NCBI GenBank assembly: GCA_022763735.1
Contig: JALEQY010000019.1
Location: forward strand, 1 to 64,000
From: Clostridiales bacterium
GTDB taxonomy: Bacteria; Bacillota; Clostridia; Peptostreptococcales; Anaerovoracaceae
Direction of reading: 5' to 3'
DNA: 64,000 bases
This document shows, in pieces, positions 56,449-64,000 of the stretch. Position 1 is the first letter of the stretch, and the number at the start of each line of letters is the position of its first letter. Under the pieces are notes generated by a model. The model had not been told where the DNA came from. It ran no database searches and worked only from the letters and a program-made list of their open reading frames with translations. A program made the position numbers and the translations under genes.

Positions 56449-59394
56449 TTATTCCACAGATTTAAGAGCCTCTGCCATATTTATCTTTCTGAGCTTGCGT
56501 CTCATGATCAGATCAACAATAAAAGCAAAGCACAATACAACAGCAACGGCTAAGCCATAACTCTGTATTTCTATTATTTCATTAAAAGAAACTGCATCTA
56601 CTACTATTTTTGACATAATGAATTTATGTAAAAAATATCCGGCAGGAAGACCTGCAATAATTCCCATGATAACCAGTATCAGATTCTCTCTGAACACATA
56701 TGCGCCTGTCTCCCTTGGATAGAAGCCCAGCACCTCAATAGTCGCAATTTCACGTACCCTCTCAGTGATATTGATATTGCTCAGATTGAACAGCACTATG
56801 AATGCCAGTGCACCGGCACATGCTATAACAAGAATAACGATATAGTTCAGGCTGACCATCATGTCATCTACACGGTTTCTCACATCCTCATTGAGAGAAA
56901 TACCTATCACTCCATCGTAGCTGTTAATTTCCTCTGATACTGTTCTGAGATTTTTATTTTCATTTACCGACACAAAAGCTGTTGCCGGTTCATATTTCTT
57001 ATCGAATATATTCTCATAGGTATCATCATTTATGAATATATAATTCGAAACATAATTTCTGTAAATACCGGTGACAGTCAGCTGTACCTTTTCGGTATCA
57101 TCATATTCGACAGTGATGACATCTCCCTTCTTCACACCTGTCATTTCCGCCAGCCTGTTATTGATAACAGCATCGCCTTCATCTGGATACTCAAGGGTAT
57201 TCCCATCTTCCGAAAAGCTGACTGCTGTGCATATATTTTCATCGCCTGTAACCATCAGACTTGCTGATTTGACTGCCTTTCTGCCTCTGAGATTTACGGA
57301 TGTCTGCTGAAGTACTGCTATATTGTCAATATCATCTCTGAATTCCTTTTTGAAATCTCTCAGATTGCGCTCATCAAGCTCGTCAGAAAAAGCAACTGTC
57401 ATATCATACTTTTCAATTTCAGTATACTGGTGATCAGCAATTCCCGCAACTGAGTCGTTTATTCCGAAACCTGCAAGAACAAGTGCTGTACATCCTCCGA
57501 TACCCATTATCATCATTATCATTCGCTTTTTATACCTGAGTATATTCCTGGCCGAAACTTTATGAAGAAACTTCATATGATTCCAGATAAAGCCTATGTG
57601 CTCCAGAATAATGCGTTTTCCAGCCTTCGGTGCCTTTGGCCTCAGTATTTCGGCAGGAGTATGCTTAAGCTGGCCTCTGCATGCAAAAAATGTGGTACCG
57701 GTAGAACATACCAGAGACACAATTAATGAAATTACAGCCAGAGGCAGATCAAAATAATATTCGAGAGGTGCAAAACCGAACATCATTCCGTATGCTATCC
57801 ATATAGCATACGGGAAGAACTTTGAACCCAGCATGAATCCTGCAATGCACCCTATCAGAGCTGCAGATCCGGAATATATCATGTATTTCCACATTATTCT
57901 GCCGTTTGAGAAACCCAGCGCACGCAGAGCACCGATCTGAGTTCTCTCCTCTTCTATCATTCTGGTCATTGTGGTTGAGCATACCAGTGCTGCTATAAGA
58001 AAGAAAAACACAGGAAACACTTTAGCAATGCTGTCAACTATATCCGAATTGCTCTCAAATGACGAGAATCCCATATTGTCATCTCTGGTCTGCATGTACA
58101 GTTCAGGCTCTTCTATTTCTTTCAGTTCTTTCTCTGCATCTTCAATCTTTCTTTCTGCCTGTGCTAGTTCAGCTTCAGCGTCCCTGAATCCGGCTTCTGC
58201 ATCTGCCTTCCCCGAATAATATTCAGCATATCCATCATCCAGCTTTTTTTCACTGGATTTCAATTCTTTTTCTTTTTCTGATATCTGTTTAAGCCCGTCA
58301 TCTATCTGCTCTATTGACGTTTCAATGGTCTGAATCTGTGCGGCAATGCCGGCTGCAGTCTCCGGCGGTGTTTCCGGAACAGCCTGTGCTGCCTCCAGAG
58401 CTGCCTGTGCTTCAGCAAGACCTGCTTCAGCACTCTCCTTTTTATCCAGCAGGTCTGATTTGTTTTCACTCAGGGTCTTTTTGCCGGATTCCAGTCTGCT
58501 TTTATTCTTATCCAGCTTTTCCTTAGCCTCCCTCAGTTCAGCCAGAGCATCAGCCTTCTCTCTTTCATAATCATCTCTGCCGTCCTGAAGTTCTTTTTTG
58601 GCTTTGTCGATTTCATCCTCTGCTTCTTCTATGATTTCATCATATCTTATCTGTCCTCTTTCTTCAGCAGCAGCCTTCACTTTATCTTCAGCAGCAGCTA
58701 TATTGTCATTATATTCATCACTGAATATAAATCCCTGGTTACGGCATACTACAAACATCTCAGTGAAGTATTCAGAATCAAAACTCTTCTCTGGCAGATA
58801 AATATAAGCAGTAATACTGCCGTCTCCCAGAGAAGTTGTGCCTCTCTCGGTTTTCATCAGATAATAAGGTGATTTTGTTATTCCTACGATTTTGTATTCT
58901 CTGTATCTGAACAGATCCTTCGTATCCTTGTCATTCTCATCTGTCACTCTGACAACCTTGCCTATATCATCTTCTGTATAGAAGTGATCGTCCGCCAGAC
59001 ATTCATCACCCGCCTCCGGCATCCTGCCGTACTGTACATCTACCAGATTCAGTTTCTCTGTTATCATATGAGCTCTGAGTACAATTGAATTGCCCCTGCT
59101 GTCAGCTGAGAAGAAATCTTCGGTTATGCCGGCTTCTGCAAAACGCACTTCATCATTATCTTCAATGGCTTCTTCATCTTCCTCCGTATATCCGTATGTA
59201 GATATGAGCCTGAAATCATACATTCTCTGCTGCTCAACATATTCATTGCACGTTTCCATCATAGAAGCCTTGGTATTCTTGACGCCTGCGAAAAAACCGA
59301 CCCCCAGTGCTATTATTGCCATAATGGAGATATATCTTCCCATACTTCCGAATATCGTCCGTCTTATATTCTTGTTGTAGGTTTTATTTGACAT
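56449..59394 (-). CDS. FtsX-like ABC transporter permease with a large extracellular coiled coil
   Basis: A 981-residue permease of the MacB/FtsX-like class. A first span lies near residue 20; an outer domain and about 180 residues of charged coiled coil (about 235-415, rich in Glu, Lys and Ala) follow; then three spans, a loop over TRIEEERTQIGALRALGFSNGRIMWKY-type linkers, a second outer domain (about 660-830) and three more spans. Such proteins do not transport through themselves but work on extracytoplasmic partners, for example in lipid or peptide resistance. ATG 59394 has AGAGG 7 bases upstream. The ATPase gene lies directly upstream. Confidence 0.9.
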   Translation of the reverse strand: MSNKTYNKNIRRTIFGSMGRYISIMAIIALGVGFFAGVKNTKASMMETCNEYVEQQRMYDFRLISTYGYTEEDEEAIEDNDEVRFAEAGITEDFFSADSRGNSIVLRAHMITEKLNLVDVQYGRMPEAGDECLADDHFYTEDDIGKVVRVTDENDKDTKDLFRYREYKIVGITKSPYYLMKTERGTTSLGDGSITAYIYLPEKSFDSEYFTEMFVVCRNQGFIFSDEYNDNIAAAEDKVKAAAEERGQIRYDEIIEEAEDEIDKAKKELQDGRDDYEREKADALAELREAKEKLDKNKSRLESGKKTLSENKSDLLDKKESAEAGLAEAQAALEAAQAVPETPPETAAGIAAQIQTIETSIEQIDDGLKQISEKEKELKSSEKKLDDGYAEYYSGKADAEAGFRDAEAELAQAERKIEDAEKELKEIEEPELYMQTRDDNMGFSSFESNSDIVDSIAKVFPVFFFLIAALVCSTTMTRMIEEERTQIGALRALGFSNGRIMWKYMIYSGSAALIGCIAGFMLGSKFFPYAIWIAYGMMFGFAPLEYYFDLPLAVISLIVSLVCSTGTTFFACRGQLKHTPAEILRPKAPKAGKRIILEHIGFIWNHMKFLHKVSARNILRYKKRMIMMIMGIGGCTALVLAGFGINDSVAGIADHQYTEIEKYDMTVAFSDELDERNLRDFKKEFRDDIDNIAVLQQTSVNLRGRKAVKSASLMVTGDENICTAVSFSEDGNTLEYPDEGDAVINNRLAEMTGVKKGDVITVEYDDTEKVQLTVTGIYRNYVSNYIFINDDTYENIFDKKYEPATAFVSVNENKNLRTVSEEINSYDGVIGISLNEDVRNRVDDMMVSLNYIVILVIACAGALAFIVLFNLSNINITERVREIATIEVLGFYPRETGAYVFRENLILVIMGIIAGLPAGYFLHKFIMSKIVVDAVSFNEIIEIQSYGLAVAVVLCFAFIVDLIMRRKLRKINMAEALKSVE

Positions 59395-59411
59395 ACGGCC
59401 GCCTCTCTGCT

Positions 59412-60113
59412 TTACCATTCAATATCTTCAATAGGTACAGAATTTTCGTTCACATGTATGGAGTCCACAGTACCGTTCTTGATTTTAACGACTCTGTCCG
59501 CCATTGCTGTAAGTGCAGAATTATGTGTTATTATAACCACAGTCATTCCGTTCAGTCTGCAGGTATCCTGAAGCAGTTTGAGAATGGCTTTACCTGTCTC
59601 ATAATCAAGGGCACCGGTAGGCTCATCACACAACAGAAGCTTCGGATTTTTGGCAAGTGCTCTGGCTATGGCTACCCTCTGCTGCTCACCACCGGACAGC
59701 TGTGCAGGGAAATTGTTCATCCTGGCCTTAAGTCCGACCATTTCCATTACCTGACGGCTGTCAAGCGGATCCTTTGACAGCTGTGAAGAAATTTCAACAT
59801 TCTCCAGTGCGGTCAGGTTCGGTATCAGATTATAAAACTGAAATACGAAGCCTATGTCAAAACGTCTGTAGCTGGCAAGCTGCTTGGTATTAAGAGAAGA
59901 AATATCTCTCTCATCGAGAATCACTCTGCCCTCGGTCAGACTGTCCATTCCTCCCAGAATATTAAGAAGGGTGGTCTTGCCTGCCCCGGACTGTCCTACG
60001 ACGATACATATTTCGCCTTTTTCTATCTCAAAACTTACGTCATGCAGAGCTCTCACCTCGACATCACCAGTCATGTATACTTTGCCCACATTCTCAAAAG
60101 TTACAAAAGACAT
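59412..60113 (-). CDS. ABC transporter ATP-binding protein (MacB/LolD type)
   Basis: A 233-residue ATPase with Walker [10 protein letters not shown], signature LSGGEQQR, Walker [10 protein letters not shown] and the switch histidine IITHNSALT. It pairs with the FtsX-like permease encoded 17 bases downstream. The frame opens with TTG 60158 but the family start is [22 protein letters not shown] 60113 is used, although no strong ribosome site precedes it (AAAGGAG is about 40 bases upstream). Confidence 0.94.
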   Translation of the reverse strand: MSFVTFENVGKVYMTGDVEVRALHDVSFEIEKGEICIVVGQSGAGKTTLLNILGGMDSLTEGRVILDERDISSLNTKQLASYRRFDIGFVFQFYNLIPNLTALENVEISSQLSKDPLDSRQVMEMVGLKARMNNFPAQLSGGEQQRVAIARALAKNPKLLLCDEPTGALDYETGKAILKLLQDTCRLNGMTVVIITHNSALTAMADRVVKIKNGTVDSIHVNENSVPIEDIEW

Positions 60114-60237
60114 AATTACATTCAGCAGACAACAGATATATCCGCTTACTCCTTTCAAAGTCTTGTTTTATTCTACTATCTTTTTCCGTATTTATCTATA
60201 TAATACCAGTAAATTTTGTTTTTTACCTGATGATTTA

Positions 60238-60266
60238 TTGTTGTTTTTTTCGTATAGTGCTATAAT
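60238..60266 (+). promoter_or_regulatory. Promoter of the first crotonase gene
   Basis: TTGTTG (60238-60243), 17-base spacer, TATAAT (60261-60266) with an extended TGC. A small CGGCA/TGCCG stem-loop lies in the leader. Confidence 0.7.
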
Positions 60267-60331
60267 GAGAATTGTATCGTTTCGGCACATGTAAAATGCC
60301 GCAGTGATAAAAAGAAAGGAAGGAAGTTAAA

Positions 60332-61108
60332 ATGTTTGAAACCATCAAATATGAAGTAAAAGAAGGTATCGCTTATGTAACTGTCAACAGACCGAAAGCA
60401 ATGAACGCTCTCAATACTGAAGTTCTTGGAGAACTCCATACAGCATTTGAGCAGGTCGCTGCTGACGATGAAGTAAAAGTTGCTATTGTTACAGGTGAAG
60501 GTAAAGCTTTCGTAGCCGGCGCAGATATCGCACAGATGAAGGATCTTGATGCCGTTGCAGGAAGAGCCATGATTGCCAAGGGTCACAGTGTTATGAATCT
60601 CATTGAAGCCATCGATAAACCTGTTATCGCTGCTATTAACGGATTTGCTCTTGGCGGAGGCTGCGAGCTTGCTATGGCCTGTGATATCAGAATAGCTTCA
60701 GAAAAAGCCAAATTCGGTCAGCCGGAAGTAAACCTCGGAATTATCCCTGGCTTTGGCGGAACTCAGAGACTTCCTAGACTCGTAGGCAGATCAATGGCTA
60801 AATACCTGATCATGACTGCAGAAATGATCGGTGCTGAAGAAGCGAAGAATATCGGTCTCGTAGAAAAGGTCGTACCTGCTGAAGATCTTATGGCGGAATG
60901 CGAGAAAATCGCCAGAACCATCATGTCCAAGGCTCCAATAGCAATCTCTGTTGCAAAAACCGTTATCAACAACGGCTACAGCCTTGATCTGAGAGCAGCT
61001 TCAGCTCTGGAAGTAGAAGGCTTCGTAGCACCTTTCGCATCAGAAGACAAAATGGAAGGCATGACAGCATTCCTCGAAAAAAGACCTGCAGAGTTCAAAA
61101 ATAAATAA
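60332..61108 (+). CDS. Enoyl-CoA hydratase/crotonase family protein (Crt-like)
   Basis: A 258-residue crotonase that hydrates or dehydrates short acyl-CoA thioesters such as 3-hydroxybutyryl-CoA. The acyl-CoA oxyanion motif ALGGGCELAMACD (Glu near residue 114) and the second catalytic glutamate in QPEVNLGIIPGFGGTQRL (about 134) are both present, so a true hydratase is likely. The C-terminus FLEKRPAEFKNK is like clostridial Crt. AAAGGAAGG is upstream of the ATG. The gene has its own promoter and terminator; a second crotonase lies 1.4 kb downstream. Confidence 0.92.
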   Translation: MFETIKYEVKEGIAYVTVNRPKAMNALNTEVLGELHTAFEQVAADDEVKVAIVTGEGKAFVAGADIAQMKDLDAVAGRAMIAKGHSVMNLIEAIDKPVIAAINGFALGGGCELAMACDIRIASEKAKFGQPEVNLGIIPGFGGTQRLPRLVGRSMAKYLIMTAEMIGAEEAKNIGLVEKVVPAEDLMAECEKIARTIMSKAPIAISVAKTVINNGYSLDLRAASALEVEGFVAPFASEDKMEGMTAFLEKRPAEFKNK

Positions 61109-61129
61109 ACTGCATAATCTACGATTACA

Positions 61130-61158
61130 AGCCCCGTCCACTTCGGGCGGGGTTTTCT
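61130..61158 (+). terminator. Terminator after the first crotonase gene
   Basis: Stem CCCCGTCC/GGGCGGGG (one G-U), 5-base loop, then TTTTC. Confidence 0.85.
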
Positions 61159-61159
61159 G

Positions 61160-61189
61160 TTGACACAAGTGATATAATATAAATATAGA
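61160..61189 (+). promoter_or_regulatory. Promoter of the GntP-like permease operon
   Basis: TTGACA (61160-61165) and TATAGA (61184-61189) with an 18-base spacer, 27 bases before the ATG. Two further TATAAT-like runs lie within it, so the exact -10 is uncertain. Confidence 0.55.
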
Positions 61190-61215
61190 ATTATTTATAG
61201 AAAGAGGACGGTAAA

Positions 61216-62523
61216 ATGGATGTATCAGTTATTATTTCCGGGCTTGGCCTTATTGCTGCGCTGGCAGGAATGGCAATTCTTATCTTCAAACGTGTCTCCC
61301 CTATCATAATCGGGCCGCTGGCCGCAATTCTGGTATGTCTGACAAGTGGCGAACCCCTGTTTAAAGGAGTCACAGAAACATACATGTCAGGAGTTACAGG
61401 TTTTTTCCTTTCATATTTCTTTATTTTTCTTCTCGGAAATATTTTTGGAAATATCTATCAGAACTCAGGTGCCGCAGCCAGAATCGGCGACATGATATCA
61501 AAGCGATTCGGAGCAAGACACTGTATGCTGGCATGCCTGATATCAGCTGCTATACTAAGCTACGGCGGTATCAACAGCTTTGTAATAATATTCTCGGTAT
61601 ATCCGATTGCCCTTAAGCTTTTTGAAGATGCCGATATTCCTACATATCTGCTTCCAGGTATAGTCTGCGGAGGCATGTGGACCTTCGCCATGACAGGCCC
61701 TTTCACTCCGCAGATACCTAATATCGTTTCCATGCAGTATCTGGGAACACCTTCATATGCAGGACTTCTTCCTGGACTTTCCGGCGCAGCCGTCATGGCA
61801 GTTTCCATTGTGCTCTTCATGAAGCACGCCGCGAAAAAGGCACGTCTCAGAGATGAACACTTCCAGTGGCCTGATGAGGTCAGACGTATAGACAACATCG
61901 ATAACGCTCCCGGAGGGATTGTCTCTGTAATTCCTATACTGGCCGTGCTGCTCATATTCAATATAGCCAAGCTCGATATAGTTATATGTCTGCTGATAGG
62001 TATTATTCTGGCGCTGATTCTGTTCTGGAAGCATCTTCCGAAACCTGAAATGCTGGACATGTTCAACAGTGCTGCAGTCACTTCCATTACAGTAATCATA
62101 AATACTGCTGTAATCGTAGGGTTCGGTTCTGTAGCTAAAGCGACACCGTTCTATTCATATGCTACAGATGTGCTGCTTAACTCCGATGCCAACCCTTATA
62201 TCGTTGCAGCCTTTGGCGCAAATATTTTCGCAGGAATACTGGGCTCCGCATCAGGAGGTATAGCCCTTATGTATGAAACTCTCAGTGATGCATTTCTTGA
62301 TTATGCAAATCAGGGATACAATCTCGGATTCATCCACAGATTATGCTCCGACGGCTCCGGGGGACTTGACTCCCTGCCGTGGAACGGATCTATCGTTTCA
62401 GTATTCGCGATATGCCACACCACCCACAAACTTTCATACAAATATAATTTTGTTACCTGTCTGGTAATACCGGTTGCCGCAACCTTCCTGGTAGCACTGC
62501 CCCTTTGTATTATTTTCGGCTGA
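61216..62523 (+). CDS. GntP-family organic acid permease
   Basis: A 435-residue, 12-14-span permease. Family marks are GPLAAILVCLTSGEPLFKG near the N-terminus, ILSYGGINSFVIIFSVYPI, SASGGIALMYETLSDAFLD and GSGGLDSLPWNGSIVSVFAICHTTHKLSYK near the C-terminus. GntP proteins bring in gluconate, 3-hydroxybutyrate or other hydroxy acids with H+. Given the crotonases and CoA-transferase around it, a short hydroxy or unsaturated carboxylic acid is the likely cargo. Ribosome site AGAGGACGG; 44 bases before the next crotonase. Confidence 0.9.
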   Translation: MDVSVIISGLGLIAALAGMAILIFKRVSPIIIGPLAAILVCLTSGEPLFKGVTETYMSGVTGFFLSYFFIFLLGNIFGNIYQNSGAAARIGDMISKRFGARHCMLACLISAAILSYGGINSFVIIFSVYPIALKLFEDADIPTYLLPGIVCGGMWTFAMTGPFTPQIPNIVSMQYLGTPSYAGLLPGLSGAAVMAVSIVLFMKHAAKKARLRDEHFQWPDEVRRIDNIDNAPGGIVSVIPILAVLLIFNIAKLDIVICLLIGIILALILFWKHLPKPEMLDMFNSAAVTSITVIINTAVIVGFGSVAKATPFYSYATDVLLNSDANPYIVAAFGANIFAGILGSASGGIALMYETLSDAFLDYANQGYNLGFIHRLCSDGSGGLDSLPWNGSIVSVFAICHTTHKLSYKYNFVTCLVIPVAATFLVALPLCIIFG

Positions 62524-62567
62524 CCCTGGTATTTTACATCACAGACAAATAAAACGGAGGAGATTAT

Positions 62568-63344
62568 ATGTCAGAAGTAATACTTGAAAAACATGAACAT
62601 ACAGCAGTTATAACCCTCAACAGACCTGAATGTCTCAACGCACTGTGCGTTTCCTTCATGAATGAAATCAGCGATGCCCTTGATCAGGTGGAAAAGGACC
62701 CGGAAATATATACTCTCATCATCACAGGTACCGGTCGGGCCTTCATAGCCGGTGCTGATATAAATGAAATGTACGGCAAAGACAAGGATGCCATATTCGC
62801 ATGGTCAGGAGTCGGAAGCACTCTTAATCTGAGGATCGAAACCATGGCGATTCCTGTAATTGCTGCTGTCAACGGTTATGCACTGGGCGGAGGTCTTGAG
62901 CTTGCCATGGCCTGTGATATCAGAATTGCTTCTTCGGATGCCATGATGGGGCTGCCTGAAACAAGTCTGGGTGTTATCAGCGCCGCCGGCGGTACACAGA
63001 GACTGCCCGCCATTGTAGGAGAAGGCATCGCCAGAGAAATGATATATACCGGCAGGAAAATTACTGCCCGGGAAGCTCTCAGGATTCATCTGGTAAACAA
63101 AGTGACTCCACCGGAAGAACTGATGCAGGAAGCCATGAACATGGCTTCTGAAATTAACAGCAGAGGACAGCTGGCTGTACGTGCAGCTAAAAAAACCATA
63201 ACCTTCGCCAGGAGCTCAGGCATTGAAGAAGGCTGTATGTACGAACGTGAAATCTTCAGTGAACTGTTCGGGACGGAAGATCAGAAAAACGCCATGGGTG
63301 ATTTCCTGAACAAAGAGAAGAAAACAGAATTCAGGAACAAATGA
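62568..63344 (+). CDS. Second enoyl-CoA hydratase/crotonase family protein
   Basis: A 258-residue crotonase, similar in length to the first but clearly distinct. It has ALGGGLELAMACD and LPETSLGVISAAGGTQRL, with both catalytic glutamates retained. The substrate pocket residues around FIAGADINEMYGKDKDAIFAW differ from the first copy, so it may act on another acyl-CoA. GGAGGAG precedes the ATG. It is cotranscribed with the permease and the CoA-transferase. Confidence 0.91.
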   Translation: MSEVILEKHEHTAVITLNRPECLNALCVSFMNEISDALDQVEKDPEIYTLIITGTGRAFIAGADINEMYGKDKDAIFAWSGVGSTLNLRIETMAIPVIAAVNGYALGGGLELAMACDIRIASSDAMMGLPETSLGVISAAGGTQRLPAIVGEGIAREMIYTGRKITAREALRIHLVNKVTPPEELMQEAMNMASEINSRGQLAVRAAKKTITFARSSGIEEGCMYEREIFSELFGTEDQKNAMGDFLNKEKKTEFRNK

Positions 63345-63365
63345 TTTCAGAAGAAAGGTATAAAT

Positions 63366-64000
63366 ATGTCAGTAAAATTCATCAGCGCCCGGGAAGCGGC
63401 AGAGCTGATTCAGGACAATTCCACCGTAGGAATCGATGGTTTCATCGGTTTCTGCCTGCCAGAAGATATACTTGGAGAAATAGAAACACGCTATATTAAA
63501 GAGGGGCATCCCCGTGCACTTTCCATAGTAAATGTTGCGGGACTTGGCGGGGACGGTAAAGACAGAGGAATAAACCACTTCGCCCACAAAGGTCTTATGC
63601 GCCGTTTTCTGTGCAGCAACCTCAGCCTTGCACCAAAGATATATCCCCTCATAATGGATGACGCATTTCCGACATTCATGCTCCCTCAAGGGGTACTGTC
63701 CCATATGATGCGTGCTATTGCTTCACACAAACCAGGAGTTATCACTCAGGTAGGGATGAAAACCTTTGTGGATCCCAGAATTGACGGCGGATGCATAAAC
63801 AGATCCGCCAGAGAAAGCGGTGAGAAAATTGTACAGCTTCTTAACCTCAACGGTACAGACTACCTCTTCTACCCTGCTTTCCCGCTGGACATCGCCCTTA
63901 TAAAAGGCACCTGTGCTGATACCCGCGGCAATATTTCTCTGGAAAACGAGGCAATACATATAGAGCAGTTTGAAATGGCAGCAGCAGCCAGAAACTCAGG
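63366..64000 (+). CDS. Propionate/acyl CoA-transferase (YdiF/Pct type), cut by window edge
   Basis: The frame opens at ATG 63366 and is still open at base 64000, giving the first 211 residues of an enzyme that is about 520 long. It moves CoA between short-chain acids. Conserved N-terminal features are STVGIDGFIGFCLPEDIL, GRDRGINHFAHKGLMRR-like GGDGKDRGINHFAHKGLM, VLSHMMRAIASHKPGVITQVGMKTFVDPR and LFYPAFPLDIALIKGTCAD (each read in short parts). The catalytic glutamate of the C-terminal half lies outside the window. GAAAGG is 7 bases upstream of the ATG, 21 bases after the crotonase stop. Confidence 0.92.
   Translation, partial: MSVKFISAREAAELIQDNSTVGIDGFIGFCLPEDILGEIETRYIKEGHPRALSIVNVAGLGGDGKDRGINHFAHKGLMRRFLCSNLSLAPKIYPLIMDDAFPTFMLPQGVLSHMMRAIASHKPGVITQVGMKTFVDPRIDGGCINRSARESGEKIVQLLNLNGTDYLFYPAFPLDIALIKGTCADTRGNISLENEAIHIEQFEMAAAARNS

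Noticed and set aside
1-64000. CRISPR array, insertion sequence, prophage, rRNA or replication origin
   Set aside because: No regularly spaced repeats, transposase, integrase, phage structural genes, rRNA or DnaA-box cluster were seen on either strand.

Overview
The window reads as chromosomal DNA of a Gram-positive, low to moderate G+C anaerobe of the class Clostridia. The support is: promoters of the TTGACA/TATAAT type, strong GGAGG ribosome sites, TTG and GTG starts, a LexA box of the Bacillus/Clostridium type, an FtsEX-linked murein hydrolase, a YerC-type repressor, a split transketolase, a Ktr-type K+ system, NADP-type glutamate dehydrogenase and a crotonase/CoA-transferase cluster. A family such as Anaerovoracaceae is possible but cannot be fixed from the sequence. 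I see no prophage, insertion sequence, CRISPR array, rRNA or replication origin. One tRNA gene, tRNA-Ser(CGA), lies near the left end.

Layout. 0-4.2 kb: an autoregulated TetR repressor cut by the left edge, tRNA-Ser, a DapF-fold racemase, a diacylglycerol-kinase-like lipid kinase and an M29 aminopeptidase. 4.2-7.2 kb: a secreted four-SH3b glucosaminidase and a membrane-anchored cohesin-like protein. 7.3-10.5 kb: a dinB operon under a textbook SOS promoter, which also carries an 88-residue unknown, a DacF-type carboxypeptidase and a DUF3343-like protein. 10.5-12.0 kb: a macro-domain protein and a CDF metal exporter. 12.2-13.5 kb: an Rh-type ammonium channel. 13.6-19 kb: MATE exporter, sbcD and sbcC, read from a promoter overlapping a palindrome and apparently starting leaderless. 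19-22 kb: ppx-ppk for polyphosphate. 22.2-26.4 kb: nucleoside salvage operon deoB-pdp-bmp-tetR.

26.5-33.1 kb holds two housekeeping/DNA-repair operons (metallophosphoesterase, rmuC, WYL regulator and two unknowns; then yerC, Sfp-type transferase, EamA transporter, MBL hydrolase, recX). A divergent consensus promoter drives a Na+/Ca2+ exchanger. 34.3-39.8 kb is ftsE-ftsX-murein hydrolase-recJ-ctpA, a cell-division and wall-processing operon.

40-52 kb is a long co-directional run. It begins with a very large multidomain protein of about 1625 residues (HD + helical repeats + NadD-like nucleotidyltransferase + GNAT-like + PRTase-like), followed by a lactate/malate-dehydrogenase-like protein, a flavodoxin-fold oxidoreductase, MgtE, the NAD(P)HX dehydratase NnrD, a MazF toxin without a visible antitoxin, split transketolase and a PrcB-like protein. 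The repeated pyridine-nucleotide theme makes this the best candidate for an undescribed system in the window.

52-64 kb: gdhA (strong promoter and codon bias), an acyl-ACP thioesterase with KtrAB and an ABC exporter, and at the right edge two crotonases, a GntP-type permease and a partial propionate-type CoA-transferase, which together look like an acyl-CoA fermentation module.
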